Notes: generated from the letters alone by a model not told the origin. DNA of 64,000 nt from Robiginitalea sp. SC105 (GCF_014243345.1 NZ_JACLZF010000002.1:1364001-1428000); one strand, 5' to 3'. Shown: positions 17,699 to 27,163, counted from the stretch's first letter. Made by a program: numbers and translations.

Positions 17699-20185
17699 AT
17701 GAGACAATTCCTAGTCCTGCTCATCGCAGCAATTTCCCTGAACCTGCAGGCACAGCCCCCCCAGGGTCCGGGAGAAAAAAGCATCACACTGACCGGTACG
17801 GTACTGGATCAGGACTCGGGAAGGCCTCTCGAATACGCCACCCTCGTTTTAGAGAAGGTTGGCGACCCCACAAGCCTATCCGGCGGTATAACCGATATCG
17901 ACGGCAAATTCAACGTGTCTGCGGAGCCCGGCCGCTACAATATCCGGGTAGAATACATATCCTACAGGCCCTATACGCTCGAAAACCAGCTCCTCAACGA
18001 ATCCCGCGACCTCGGGGTCATCCGCATGTCTGTGAATGCTACGGAACTTGAGGCAGTTGAAGTGGTTGGGGAGCGCACTACCGTAGAAGTGCGCCTGGAC
18101 AAAAAGATTTACAATATCGGGAAAGACCTCACCAACAGCGGGGCTACGATTTCAGATGCCCTGAACAACGTGCCTTCCGTGACGGTGGATGTGGAAGGGG
18201 CCATCAGTCTCAGGGGCAATGAAAACGTGCGTATCCTGATCAACGGCAAACCCTCGGCACTGGCCGGATTCGGTTCTACCGAAGCGCTTCAGCAGTTGCC
18301 GGCCGATGCGATCGAAAGGGTGGAAGTGATTACCAGCCCCTCTGCCCGGTACGATGCCGAAGGGACCGCAGGGATCCTGAATATCGTCCTGAGGAAAGAA
18401 AAAACCCTGGGATTCAACGGCTCCGTCAACACCTATATTGGCGTCCCGGTCAATTCCGGGATTACGGCAAACGGGAATATCCGTACGGATGCCTTCAACC
18501 TCTTCAGCACCATCGGATACCGGTACCGGGATGCCCCCGGAAACGGCTACTTTGACAACACCTATACCTCGGGGTCCTTTGACCGGGTCATCGAGGACCG
18601 CGACATCAACAGGCTGGACCGCGGCCTGAACCTCAATGTAGGGATGGAATATTTCCTGAACGACCAATCCAGCCTCACAGGTAGTTTCTTCTACAGGCTG
18701 GGGAACGATGATGACCAGACGGATAACAATACCACCCGCTTTGTGGGCAGTGGCATAGACAGCCGCACCCTGCGGCAGGAACAGGAGTCCGAAGACGACC
18801 GCAGCTACCAGTGGGCCCTGAACTACACGAATAATTTCAATGAAGACGGGCACAAACTGACCGCCGACGTCCAGATAGGGCGCGACCGGGAAGATAAGGC
18901 TACCACCATTGAGGAGCGAACCACCTTCCCGCAGGACGGGCTGGTTGCCCTGGAAAATGTAGCGGAGAAGGAGAATTCCAATGAATACCTGATCCAGGCA
19001 GATTATGTGCTGCCCATGGGCGAATCCCAGTTCGAGGCCGGATTCCGGTTTGACCTGGAGGAGGAAATCTCGGATTTTCGCCTGGATTCCCTCGACAGGG
19101 CCAGCGGACAGTTCAGGGTCAACGAACTGCTGACCAACACCTTTACCTATAATGAGGATGTGTATGCAGCCTATACCCAATACGGGAGCAAATTCGGGAA
19201 GTTTTCCTTCCTGCTCGGGCTGCGTCTTGAAAATACCCGCCTGAGGGGGAAACTGGAATCGGAATTTGACCCCACGGCCCTGGAAGACGAACTCGGGGTG
19301 GACGTGGACGTGAATTTCGACAAGAATTACCTCGGGCTCTTCCCGACCGTCAATTTGATTTACGAGATCGGGGAAAACGAGAATATTTCCCTGGGGTACA
19401 ACCGCCGGATCAACAGGCCCAGGGGGTGGTTTATCAACCCCTTCCCCTCCCGGAATTCGCGGACGAATATCTTCCAGGGGAACCCGGACCTGAACCCCGC
19501 ATTTTCAAATACCTTCGATCTGGGGTACCTCAAACGGTGGGATAAATTAACCTTCAATACGTCCATCTACTACCAGCGGGAAACCGATTCCTTCGAACGG
19601 GTACAGGAATCCACCGGGCAAAGCACCACGGACGGGATCGACATCATCCGTTCCATCCCGATCAACCTCTCGACCAACCAGCGATACGGGGGCGAGGCCA
19701 GCATCCTCTTCAACCCCTCGCGGAAATTCCGGATCAATTCGAGCTTCAACATATTCCGGTTTGTGAACGAGGGATTCTTTAACGGGGTAGACTACGGGGC
19801 CGAAAATACCAGCTGGTTTGCGCGCCTGGGATCGAAGATCACCCTCCCGGCCAAAATTGAATGGCAGACGAATGCCTTTTACTTTGGACCACGCCAGAAT
19901 GCCATCACGGATACCAAGGGGATTTTCTCCCTGAACCTGGCGTTCAGCAAGGATATTATCAAAGAAAACGGGACGCTCACCCTCAACGTGAACGACTTTT
20001 TCAATTCCCGGAAACGCCGTTCCTTTACCGAAACCGAATTCTTTACCTCCGACAGCGAGTTCCAGTGGCGGCAACGTACGGTAACCCTTTCGTTTATCTA
20101 TCGCTTCAACGAGCAGAAAAAACGGAACGGGGGCCGCGGGGATGGCAACTATGACGACGACGGGGAGTTCGAAGGAGGTTCCTGA
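17699..20185 (+). CDS. Outer-membrane beta-barrel receptor, TonB-dependent type
   Basis: This 828-residue protein starts with a signal peptide (about 1-19). A carboxypeptidase-regulatory-like domain (about 30-115, TGTVLDQDSGRPLEYATLVLE) and a plug domain (about 125-225, DALNNVPSVTVDVEGAISLRG) follow. The rest is a long beta-barrel of the outer-membrane beta-barrel family 3 type (OMP_b-brl_3). No SusD partner is adjacent, so it is unlikely to be a glycan uptake pair. The ligand is unknown. It is the last gene before a strong terminator and follows the lysine-tailed protein gene. Confidence 0.88.
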   Translation: MRQFLVLLIAAISLNLQAQPPQGPGEKSITLTGTVLDQDSGRPLEYATLVLEKVGDPTSLSGGITDIDGKFNVSAEPGRYNIRVEYISYRPYTLENQLLNESRDLGVIRMSVNATELEAVEVVGERTTVEVRLDKKIYNIGKDLTNSGATISDALNNVPSVTVDVEGAISLRGNENVRILINGKPSALAGFGSTEALQQLPADAIERVEVITSPSARYDAEGTAGILNIVLRKEKTLGFNGSVNTYIGVPVNSGITANGNIRTDAFNLFSTIGYRYRDAPGNGYFDNTYTSGSFDRVIEDRDINRLDRGLNLNVGMEYFLNDQSSLTGSFFYRLGNDDDQTDNNTTRFVGSGIDSRTLRQEQESEDDRSYQWALNYTNNFNEDGHKLTADVQIGRDREDKATTIEERTTFPQDGLVALENVAEKENSNEYLIQADYVLPMGESQFEAGFRFDLEEEISDFRLDSLDRASGQFRVNELLTNTFTYNEDVYAAYTQYGSKFGKFSFLLGLRLENTRLRGKLESEFDPTALEDELGVDVDVNFDKNYLGLFPTVNLIYEIGENENISLGYNRRINRPRGWFINPFPSRNSRTNIFQGNPDLNPAFSNTFDLGYLKRWDKLTFNTSIYYQRETDSFERVQESTGQSTTDGIDIIRSIPINLSTNQRYGGEASILFNPSRKFRINSSFNIFRFVNEGFFNGVDYGAENTSWFARLGSKITLPAKIEWQTNAFYFGPRQNAITDTKGIFSLNLAFSKDIIKENGTLTLNVNDFFNSRKRRSFTETEFFTSDSEFQWRQRTVTLSFIYRFNEQKKRNGGRGDGNYDDDGEFEGGS

Positions 20186-20210
20186 CAGGGCTCCCGGTCC
20201 CTGGGGGGGT

Positions 20211-20253
20211 GCACAAAAAAAGAGCGGGAAATTATCCCGCTCTTTTTTTGTGC
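20211..20253. terminator. Perfect 19-bp bidirectional terminator
   Basis: The two 19-base arms (20211-20229 and 20235-20253) are perfectly complementary around a 5-base AATTA loop. GAGCGGGA forms the GC core, with A7 on one side and T7 on the other. It ends both the receptor gene and the convergent small membrane protein gene. Confidence 0.9.
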
Positions 20254-20305
20254 CTGTATACTTAAACCTTGAAGGCCTGTAACGCCTGGGGAATCCCCGG
20301 CCGGC

Positions 20306-20482
20306 CTAGGCTTCGCGACGGCGGGCCTTTTTGGCTTCGCGGCGTTCCTTCCAGAGTTCGATCAGGTTTCCCCCGAGCCAGTAAGGCACGACAAAGGCCA
20401 ACAGGAAAATCATCAGCCAGAAGCCGATGGTTACAATCGTCAGGAAGGCCAGAAAACCGAGGTATTGATCAAACTCGAACAT
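20306..20482 (-). CDS. Small single-span membrane protein
   Basis: This 58-residue protein has acidic/aromatic residues at the start (MFEFDQYLGF), a long hydrophobic region (about 8-40), and a basic C-terminal tail (ELWKERREAKKARRREA). The tail should lie in the cytoplasm. I chose ATG 20482 rather than an upstream in-frame start because the consensus -7 box at 20501-20508 lies 19 bases before it. Function is unknown. It ends near the bidirectional terminator. Confidence 0.65.
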   Translation of the reverse strand: MFEFDQYLGFLAFLTIVTIGFWLMIFLLAFVVPYWLGGNLIELWKERREAKKARRREA

Positions 20483-20500
20483 ATCTTTTACTTTATAGCA

Positions 20501-20508
20501 CAAAGATA
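20501..20508 (-). promoter_or_regulatory. -7 promoter element for the small membrane protein
   Basis: TATCTTTG on the minus strand fits TAnnTTTG exactly. A TTG with a spacer of about 21 bases upstream can serve as the -33 element. It supports ATG 20482. Confidence 0.6.
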
Positions 20509-20597
20509 GTGGGAATCGCGCCAAACGTGCAAATCAAATTTTAAAAAAGCGCCCCGGCCCCACCCGCTCCCGCATCGGAATAATTGGGACGAATCCG

Positions 20598-20605
20598 TAC
20601 CTTTG
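20598..20605 (+). promoter_or_regulatory. -7 promoter element for fumC
   Basis: TACCTTTG fits TAnnTTTG and sits 17 bases before ATG 20622. No -33 TTG at standard spacing was seen. Confidence 0.55.
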
Positions 20606-20621
20606 GTCAAAAGATCCCAAG

Positions 20622-22022
20622 ATGGAATACCGCATAGAAAAAGACACCATGGGCACGGTAAAGGTGCCGGCAGACAAATTATGGGGGGCCCAGACGGAGC
20701 GCTCGCGCAACAACTTCAAAATCGGGCCGCCCGCATCCATGCCCCTGGAAATCGTTTATGGCTTTGCCTACCTGAAGAAGGCCGCGGCTTACGCCAATTG
20801 CGACCTGGGGGTGCTGAAGCAGGAAAAACGGGACCTGATCGCGCAGGTATGCGATGAGATCCTGGAGGGGAAACACGATGACCAGTTCCCGCTGGTCATC
20901 TGGCAAACCGGTTCCGGTACCCAGAGCAACATGAACGTCAACGAGGTGATCGCCAACCGGGCCCATGAACTGGCCGGCCATAAAATCGGCGAGAGGGAAA
21001 AAACCCTTCAGCCCAATGACGATGTCAATAAGTCCCAGTCTTCAAATGATACGTTCCCCACGGGCATGCACATTGCCGCCTACAAGAAAATACACGACGT
21101 GACCCTGCCCGGGGTCCGGGCATTGCGGGATACCCTGCATGCCAAGGCCACGGAGTATATGGACGTGGTCAAGATAGGCCGGACCCACCTGATGGATGCC
21201 ACCCCCCTCACCCTTGGACAGGAATTTTCGGGCTATGTTTCCCAACTGGACCACGGCCTCCGCGCTTTGGAAAACACCCTGGAGCACCTGTCGGAGCTGG
21301 CATTGGGAGGTACTGCAGTCGGGACCGGCCTGAATACTCCAGATGGGTATGCGGAAAAGGTAGCCGGTTATATCGCCGAGTTCACGGGCCTGCCCTTCGT
21401 GACAGCCCGCAATAAATTTGAGGCGCTGGCTGCCCATGATGCCCTGGTGGAAACCCATGGCGCCCTGAAACAACTCGCAGTATCCCTGAATAAAATAGCC
21501 AACGACATCCGGATGATGGCTTCCGGGCCGAGATCGGGAATCGGGGAAATCCTGATCCCAGCCAATGAACCGGGCAGTTCCATCATGCCGGGCAAGGTCA
21601 ATCCTACTCAGTGCGAGGCGCTTACCATGGTTTGCGCCCAGGTGATGGGCAATGACGTAGCCATTTCCGTTGGCGGTACCCAGGGGCACTACGAACTGAA
21701 TGTATTCAAGCCGGTAATGGCGGCTAATGTCCTGCAATCTGCCCGTTTGTTGGGGGATGCCTGTAAGAGCTTCGATGAACACTGCGCTTCAGGGATCGAA
21801 CCGAACCTCAAAACCATTGAAAAACTCGTCAACAATTCCCTGATGCTGGTTACGGCACTCAATACCAAAATCGGGTATTACAAGGCTGCAGAAATTGCAA
21901 ATGCAGCCCATGAGAACGGTACCACCCTGAAGGAGGAAGCTGTGCGCCTGGGGTATGTGACCGAGTCGGAATATGATGCCTGGGTGCGGCCGGAGGACAT
22001 GGTCGGGAGCCTGAAGAAATAG
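20622..22022 (+). CDS. fumC: Class II fumarate hydratase
   Basis: This 466-residue enzyme interconverts fumarate and malate in the TCA cycle. The fumarase/aspartase signature [16 protein letters not shown] is present, along with the substrate-binding stretches [14 protein letters not shown] and [19 protein letters not shown]. Length and the start [15 protein letters not shown] are typical of FumC. It has its own promoter and terminator, so it is a single-gene unit. Expected to act in the cytoplasm as a tetramer. Confidence 0.97.
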   Translation: MEYRIEKDTMGTVKVPADKLWGAQTERSRNNFKIGPPASMPLEIVYGFAYLKKAAAYANCDLGVLKQEKRDLIAQVCDEILEGKHDDQFPLVIWQTGSGTQSNMNVNEVIANRAHELAGHKIGEREKTLQPNDDVNKSQSSNDTFPTGMHIAAYKKIHDVTLPGVRALRDTLHAKATEYMDVVKIGRTHLMDATPLTLGQEFSGYVSQLDHGLRALENTLEHLSELALGGTAVGTGLNTPDGYAEKVAGYIAEFTGLPFVTARNKFEALAAHDALVETHGALKQLAVSLNKIANDIRMMASGPRSGIGEILIPANEPGSSIMPGKVNPTQCEALTMVCAQVMGNDVAISVGGTQGHYELNVFKPVMAANVLQSARLLGDACKSFDEHCASGIEPNLKTIEKLVNNSLMLVTALNTKIGYYKAAEIANAAHENGTTLKEEAVRLGYVTESEYDAWVRPEDMVGSLKK

Positions 22023-22040
22023 TCTGCCCCCTCATAAAAT

Positions 22041-22070
22041 AAAAAGGCCGCCCGATTGGGCGGCCTTTTT
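22041..22070. terminator. Bidirectional terminator after fumC
   Basis: AAAAAGGCCGCCC and GGGCGGCCTTTTT form a perfect 13-bp stem around GATT. It lies between fumC and the convergent coiled-coil protein gene and can serve both. Confidence 0.9.
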
Positions 22071-22090
22071 CGCTTAAGTGATAGTGTTTA

Positions 22091-22978
22091 TTACTTCAGT
22101 TCGAATTTATTCGTTCCGAGTAAGGTTAAGCGATCATCATATACATTCACCATGTAGTTTCCTTCTGCAAACTCACCGGAGTAGTTGCTGACGAAGTCGC
22201 ACACATCCAGGGTGCTGTTTTCATAGTAGAAGTTGGTCGCCTTCGTGTAGGTAATGGTAGGGCCTTCCTCCACGGAAGTGGTGTTGCCACCGCCCAGTAC
22301 ATTCCCCTGCGGGTCCAGTACTTCGATATAGAATTCCCGGTCACCGGCCTCGGCGATCACGTTGTCGGCAACGGTAAAGCACACCTTGATCTTGTCCGTA
22401 CGACGGGCACGGGTAGTGGAGGCAAGGTTGCCGTTGTTGCGTTCGCGAACGGCGTCAACAGAGAATTTGGTGAGGTTCAGGGCAGATCCGCGCTCAACGG
22501 CATCAGCCAGCTGGGTGTTCTGAACAACCAGGGAGTCGTTGAAGATGGTCTGCTTCTCCAGCTCTGTGAAGGTGCTGTCGCGCTGCATGGCGATCAGGGT
22601 ATTGGATTCCCTGAGGGAATCGACCTGGCGCAGCAGTTCTTCGCGCTCCTCTTTCAGGATGGAAACCTGGCGGCGGTAGCGGGAAAGCGTGGACAGGTCA
22701 GCCTTCATGGCTTTCACACTGTCAATGTATTTGGCGATGTTGTCGCGGGCGGCCACCAGTTCTTCGTTGGTAGCGTTGCTTTCCAGAATGGCCTTGTCGT
22801 ATTCCGACTTCAGGCTGTTCAGGTCCTCGACTACCAGTTCTTTCTCCTGGGTGAGTACCGCTTCATTCTTTTTCTTCTCCTGGTAAAGCGTAACGGTATA
22901 GATGATCGTCCCCAAAAGGATGACACCCAACAGACCGGCTATTACCTTTAAACCATTATTGTTCTTAGTTTCTGACAT
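22091..22978 (-). CDS. Membrane-anchored coiled-coil protein of unknown function
   Basis: This 295-residue protein has a short N-terminal tail, one membrane segment (about 10-30), a long coiled coil (about 32-155, rich in E/K/L/Q with heptad spacing) and a C-terminal beta-rich domain (about 190-295, KVCFTVADNVIAEAGDREFYIEVLDPQGNVLGGG). The C-terminal part should face the periplasm. Flavobacterial homologues are sometimes labelled 'chromosome partitioning protein', for which I see no support. It stands alone with a terminator at its 3' side. Confidence 0.75.
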   Translation of the reverse strand: MSETKNNNGLKVIAGLLGVILLGTIIYTVTLYQEKKKNEAVLTQEKELVVEDLNSLKSEYDKAILESNATNEELVAARDNIAKYIDSVKAMKADLSTLSRYRRQVSILKEEREELLRQVDSLRESNTLIAMQRDSTFTELEKQTIFNDSLVVQNTQLADAVERGSALNLTKFSVDAVRERNNGNLASTTRARRTDKIKVCFTVADNVIAEAGDREFYIEVLDPQGNVLGGGNTTSVEEGPTITYTKATNFYYENSTLDVCDFVSNYSGEFAEGNYMVNVYDDRLTLLGTNKFELK

Positions 22979-23106
22979 AGTCTTAAAAATTAATTTCTTC
23001 TATTTGGTTTTTGTTTGTACCACTCTATATACGTCAATAGGGCGGACCTTAGATTACCCAAAGCCAAAAAATACGCACTCAATTTCGTTCAGCCCCCTGA
23101 ATACCG

Positions 23107-23114
23107 TATCTTTA
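23107..23114 (+). promoter_or_regulatory. Near-consensus -7 element for the MBL-fold lipoprotein
   Basis: TATCTTTA differs from TAnnTTTG in the last base only, 31 bases before ATG 23146. The identical octamer precedes the acyl-CoA carboxylase gene. Confidence 0.35.
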
Positions 23115-23145
23115 GGCCTCTTAATTTTCTTAAAAAAAATTCAAA

Positions 23146-23961
23146 ATGAAGAGAATTTTCTCCCATGTACGCCTTTTGAAGCCTGTAATTCCCATGCTTG
23201 CCCTGACCCTTTGCATCAGTAGCTGCAAAGAAGAAAAGAAAACCGAAACCGCGGCAACCGAGCCGGCCACGACCATTGAAAAACCGGCAGCCCTCCCCAC
23301 CGTGCACCCGATATCCCACGCTACCGCAGTCCTCGAGTGGGATGGCACCACTATTTACATTGACCCGGTTGGCGAGGCTTCCGCTTTCGATGCCTACCCC
23401 GCCCCCGACCTCATCCTGGTAACGGACATCCACGGCGACCATTTCAGCCCGGAAACCCTCTCGGCCCTGGACACCGGGAGTGCGCGGTTAATCGTGCCCG
23501 AGGCAGTAGCCAAACAAATGAGGAACCCGCTGGCGGAGAAGGCGGAAATCCTCCCCAACGGTTCTGAAACGGAAGCATTCGGATTAACAGTTACCGCCAT
23601 CCCCATGTACAACCTGCGGGAAGAGGCACTGGACTTCCATGCCAAGGGTCGCGGCAACGGGTATGTCCTGGAAAAGGACGGCACACGGGTCTATTTTTCA
23701 GGGGATACGGAAGACATCCCGGAAATGCGGAACCTCGAGGCCATCGATATGGCTTTTGTCTGCATGAATTTGCCCTTCACAATGACGGTAGAGAGCGCGG
23801 CGGATGCCGTACTGGATTTTGCACCCCGGCAGGTGTACCCCTATCATTACCGCGGGCGTCCGGATGTAAGCGACGTCAACAGATTCGGCGAAATGGTCCG
23901 GGCGGGGAACCCGGACATAGAGGTGGTCCAACTGGACTGGTATCCGGGGGAAGCCTACTAA
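23146..23961 (+). CDS. MBL-fold hydrolase lipoprotein with altered metal motif
   Basis: This 271-residue protein has a lipoprotein signal (lipobox ISSC, Cys about residue 26), then a metallo-beta-lactamase fold related to the UPF0173 group. The usual HxHxDH metal motif reads TDIHGDHFS, so the first His is replaced by Asp. Later metal-site parts are present (YFSGDTEDIPEM, YPYHYRG). It is likely anchored in the periplasm as a hydrolase of unknown substrate. A cytoplasmic UPF0173 protein at 36054-36731 keeps the full motif, which makes a useful contrast. A bidirectional terminator follows. Confidence 0.82.
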   Translation: MKRIFSHVRLLKPVIPMLALTLCISSCKEEKKTETAATEPATTIEKPAALPTVHPISHATAVLEWDGTTIYIDPVGEASAFDAYPAPDLILVTDIHGDHFSPETLSALDTGSARLIVPEAVAKQMRNPLAEKAEILPNGSETEAFGLTVTAIPMYNLREEALDFHAKGRGNGYVLEKDGTRVYFSGDTEDIPEMRNLEAIDMAFVCMNLPFTMTVESAADAVLDFAPRQVYPYHYRGRPDVSDVNRFGEMVRAGNPDIEVVQLDWYPGEAY

Positions 23962-24055
23962 AAGCACAGTTTTGTAACAATCCCAATATTTGATCGTCCA
24001 TTAAACAGCGCCGGACATCCCCTGCCCCGGATCGGCCGTTCTCCGGTCATTAAAC

Positions 24056-24087
24056 AAAAAGCCCGCCGTAATGGCGGGCTTTTTTTG
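24056..24087. terminator. Bidirectional terminator between convergent genes
   Basis: GCCCGCC and GGCGGGC pair around GTAAT, with A5 to the left and T8 to the right. It separates the MBL lipoprotein gene from ettA. Confidence 0.88.
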
Positions 24088-24101
24088 CGTTCCGGCGGCA
24101 A

Positions 24102-25796
24102 TCAGTTCCGGACCAGCTTCTTGTATTTGAGCCTCTTGGGGATGCTGTCTGCCCCAAGGCGTTTTTTCCGGTTCTCCTCATAGTCCGAGAAGGACCCTTC
24201 GAAGAAATACACCTGGGAATCGCCTTCAAAGGCCAGGATGTGGGTACAGACCCTGTCCAGGAACCACCGGTCGTGGGAAATGACCACGGCACACCCTGCA
24301 AAATTGTCCAGGCCTTCCTCCAGCGCCCGGAGCGTATTCACGTCCAGGTCGTTGGTGGGCTCGTCCAGCAGCAGGACGTTGCCTTCTTCCTTCAGGGTCA
24401 TCGCCAGGTGCAGCCGGTTGCGTTCCCCCCCGGAGAGCATGCTCACTTTTTTGTTCTGCTCGCTGCCCGAAAAATTGAACCGGCTCAGGTAGGCCCGCGA
24501 GTTGACCTGCCGCCCGCCCATGTTGATCAGCTCCTGGGAATCGCTGAAATTCTGCCAGATGGTTTTCTCAGGATCGATGTCCGAGTGGCTCTGGTCCACA
24601 TAGGCGATCTTTACGGTATCCCCTACCTCAAAACTGCCCTTGTCCGGGGTTTCCTCCCCCATGATCATCCGGAAAATAGTCGTTTTCCCGGCGCCATTGG
24701 GGCCGATTACGCCAACAATGCCCGCCTGGGGCAACCTGAAATTCAGATCCTCGTAAAGTAGTTTGTCCCCATAGGCCTTGCTGACGCCCCTGGCCTCGAT
24801 CACATTGGTACCCAGCCTGGGGCCGTTAGGGATGTAGATCTCTAGCTTCTCATCCAGTTGCTTCTGGTCCTGGCTGAGCAATTTGTCGTAGTTGTTCAAT
24901 CGGGCTTTTTGCTTTGCCTGCCGGCCTTTCGGGCTCTGGCGGACCCATTCCAGCTCCCGCTCCAGCGTTTTCTGCCGTTTGCTGGCCTGTTTTTGCTCCT
25001 GGGCCAGCCGTTTGGCTTTCTGTTCCAGCCAGCTCGAATAATTGCCCTTCCAGGGAATGCCTTCCCCTCGGTCCAGTTCCAGAATCCAGCCCGCCACATT
25101 ATCCAGGAAATACCGGTCGTGGGTTACGGCGATCACCGTGCCTTTGTATTGGGCGAGGTGGTGCTCCAGCCAATGCACGGATTCGGCATCCAGGTGGTTC
25201 GTTGGCTCGTCCAGTAACAGGATGTCAGGCTCCTGCAGCAATAACCGGCACAAGGCCACCCGCCGCCGCTCCCCGCCGGAGAGGACCCCGATTTTCTTGT
25301 CGGGTTCCGGCGTCCGGAGCGCATCCATGGCCAGTTCCAGCTTGGAGTCGAGCTCCCATGCGCCGGCGGCATCGATCTCGTCCTGCAACCGGGCCTGCTT
25401 GTCCATGAGCTGCTGCATCTTGTCGGCATCCTCATAGACCTCCGGCAGGCCGAACATATCGTTGATCTTGTTGTATTCATCCAGGATGCGAACCGTTTCG
25501 GCGGCGCCTTCGCGCACTACCTCCAGGACCGTCTTCTCGTCGTCCAGTTTGGGTTCCTGCTCCAGGTAACCCACCGTGTAACCCGGGGAAAAAACGACAT
25601 CCCCCTGGTGGTTCGTATCCTCCCCGGCAATGATTCGCAAGAGGGTGGATTTCCCGGAGCCATTAAGCCCGAGGATACCGATTTTGGCCCCGTAGAAGAA
25701 ACTCAGGTAGATGTTCTTGAGAACCGGGGTGTTCGCATTCTTATAGGTCTTGGATACTCCGGACATGGAGAAAATGACCTTTTTGTCGTCCGACAT
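24102..25796 (-). CDS. ettA: Energy-dependent translational throttle protein EttA (ABC-F)
   Basis: This 564-residue soluble protein has two ABC ATPase domains. The first has Walker A GLNGSGKST, signature LSGGERRR and Walker [12 protein letters not shown]. An arm/linker of charged helices (about 240-300, KRLAQEQKQASKRQKTLERELEWVRQ) follows, then the second ABC domain with GPNGAGKTT, LSGGERNR and [11 protein letters not shown]. The arm and the C-terminal IPKRLKYKKL end are typical of EttA, which binds the ribosomal E site and gates translation by ATP/ADP ratio. A CAL67264-type gene lies 40 bases upstream on the same strand. Confidence 0.95.
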   Translation of the reverse strand: MSDDKKVIFSMSGVSKTYKNANTPVLKNIYLSFFYGAKIGILGLNGSGKSTLLRIIAGEDTNHQGDVVFSPGYTVGYLEQEPKLDDEKTVLEVVREGAAETVRILDEYNKINDMFGLPEVYEDADKMQQLMDKQARLQDEIDAAGAWELDSKLELAMDALRTPEPDKKIGVLSGGERRRVALCRLLLQEPDILLLDEPTNHLDAESVHWLEHHLAQYKGTVIAVTHDRYFLDNVAGWILELDRGEGIPWKGNYSSWLEQKAKRLAQEQKQASKRQKTLERELEWVRQSPKGRQAKQKARLNNYDKLLSQDQKQLDEKLEIYIPNGPRLGTNVIEARGVSKAYGDKLLYEDLNFRLPQAGIVGVIGPNGAGKTTIFRMIMGEETPDKGSFEVGDTVKIAYVDQSHSDIDPEKTIWQNFSDSQELINMGGRQVNSRAYLSRFNFSGSEQNKKVSMLSGGERNRLHLAMTLKEEGNVLLLDEPTNDLDVNTLRALEEGLDNFAGCAVVISHDRWFLDRVCTHILAFEGDSQVYFFEGSFSDYEENRKKRLGADSIPKRLKYKKLVRN

Positions 25797-25836
25797 AGCT
25801 GACTGTACGTTAAATTAGAAGTCTGGCGCGTTCTGG

Positions 25837-26022
25837 TTAAACCCGCCCCTTAAGCGCATTGAAAACCCAGGCAACGGCAAAAAAGCCGATACCCACCGAG
25901 GCAAAGCCCCAACCGGCAATTTCATCATACCGGAAAGCCCCCAGGCCAATAAGCCCCAGGCCGACTATTATCATGATGATGGTTGCCCATGCCAGTACGG
26001 TGTTTTTATCCTTCATACCCAT
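25837..26022 (-). CDS. CAL67264 family small membrane protein
   Basis: This 61-residue protein with two hydrophobic segments (about 8-27 and 35-55) matches a small family found in flavobacteria (named after locus CAL67264). The conserved pieces are KDKNTVLAWATIIMIIVGLGLIGLGAFRY and GWGFASVGIGFFAVAWVFNALKGRV. Function is unknown. I prefer the ATG at 26022; ATG 26016 and an upstream extension are alternatives. It is 40 bases before ettA and probably shares its transcript. Confidence 0.8.
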   Translation of the reverse strand: MGMKDKNTVLAWATIIMIIVGLGLIGLGAFRYDEIAGWGFASVGIGFFAVAWVFNALKGRV

Positions 26023-26098
26023 TTTTTTGCTAGTTTGGTGAGACCTCAAATATCGGATTTTTTGACCAAAATCCCGCTTTTAGGTCCTGGGGAGGTGC

Positions 26099-27079
26099 TC
26101 ATTCGCCGGGAAACCGTATCCCGCATTCCTCGCGGATCGCATCCAGCAGGCCGTGGAGTTCCAGGCTGTTCTGCAGGGACCAGCGGGAGCTTTCCTTTTC
26201 GCCGGCAAGCAGGCAGCGGTGCACCTCCTCAATTTCGTGGGTGTACCCTTTGCCCAGCGTCGGCTTTTCAACAGTGGTCAGTTCCCCTTCCATATCGATG
26301 TCAAAACCGTTGGTCTCGTGCCACCTCGGATGGATATACACCGTCCCTTTTTCGCAGGATATCTCGGCACGCATTTCCGACCGGGAGGTCAGGCCGCTGT
26401 ACAACAGGGCAATGGCCTCCGGGTATTCGAACACCAGGCCGATCTGTTTCTCCACGCCCGTCTCGTGAAAATGGGCGACGGCCTTGAAGTCCGAAGGGAG
26501 CCCCAGCATCCAGTAAGCCAGGAAAACGGGGTATATTCCGATGTCGAGCAGGGAACCCCCGGCCAGGTCCGGGTTGAGCAGGCGGCCTTCCGGGTCCCGG
26601 TCCAGGGCTGCGAAGGCAAAATCGGCCTTGAGGTAAGCGGGCCGGCCCAGTCCTCCGCCTTGTATGCGCTTTGCCACCTCATTGAGGGCTGGGTTGAACC
26701 GGCTCCAGAGGGCTTCCATCAGGAACACCTTTTGCGACCGGGCTGCATCCACCAGGCGGCGTACCTCCCCGGCATTGATCCCCATGGGCTTTTCGCAGAG
26801 CACGTTTTTCCCGGCACGCACCATATCCAGGCTGTGTTCCATGTGGAAGGTATGCGGCGTTGCGATATATACCACATCCACCTCCGGGTCGGCTGCGAGT
26901 TCCTCATACGTGCCGTAAGAGCGCTTTGCACCGAATTCACGGGCAAAACCGGCCGCACGGTCCGCGCTGCGGGAGGCCACGGCTGCCAATTGCCCCCCGG
27001 GGACCAGCGCAAGGTCACGTGCAAAGCTGGCTGCAATTTTGCCGGGGCCCAGGATGCCCCATCGGATCGGTTCTACCAC
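26099..27079 (-). CDS. Gfo/Idh/MocA family oxidoreductase
   Basis: This 326-residue NAD(P)-dependent sugar-type dehydrogenase has a Rossmann opening IRWGILGPGKIAASFARDL, the family motif CEKPMG (cofactor and catalytic Lys) at about 95-100, and a C-terminal substrate domain with DIGIYPVFLAYWMLG. The substrate cannot be told from sequence. It has a -7 element just upstream and is divergent from the acyl-CoA carboxylase gene. No signal peptide, so cytoplasmic. Confidence 0.88.
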   Translation of the reverse strand: MVEPIRWGILGPGKIAASFARDLALVPGGQLAAVASRSADRAAGFAREFGAKRSYGTYEELAADPEVDVVYIATPHTFHMEHSLDMVRAGKNVLCEKPMGINAGEVRRLVDAARSQKVFLMEALWSRFNPALNEVAKRIQGGGLGRPAYLKADFAFAALDRDPEGRLLNPDLAGGSLLDIGIYPVFLAYWMLGLPSDFKAVAHFHETGVEKQIGLVFEYPEAIALLYSGLTSRSEMRAEISCEKGTVYIHPRWHETNGFDIDMEGELTTVEKPTLGKGYTHEIEEVHRCLLAGEKESSRWSLQNSLELHGLLDAIREECGIRFPGE

Positions 27080-27101
27080 GGTATCTGATTTTGGTTACCC
27101 C

Positions 27102-27109
27102 CAAATGTA
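27102..27109 (-). promoter_or_regulatory. -7 promoter element for the Gfo/Idh/MocA gene
   Basis: TACATTTG on the minus strand fits TAnnTTTG and lies 22 bases before ATG 27079. It is back to back with the promoter of the carboxylase gene. Confidence 0.5.
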
Positions 27110-27125
27110 ATGATAAAATCATGCG

Positions 27126-27133
27126 TATCTTTA
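27126..27133 (+). promoter_or_regulatory. Near-consensus -7 element for acyl-CoA carboxylase
   Basis: TATCTTTA is one base off TAnnTTTG, 30 bases before ATG 27164. It is identical to the element before the MBL lipoprotein gene. Confidence 0.35.
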
Positions 27134-27163
27134 GGGCCGCCACTCTAGAAGCCCAGAACCGAC

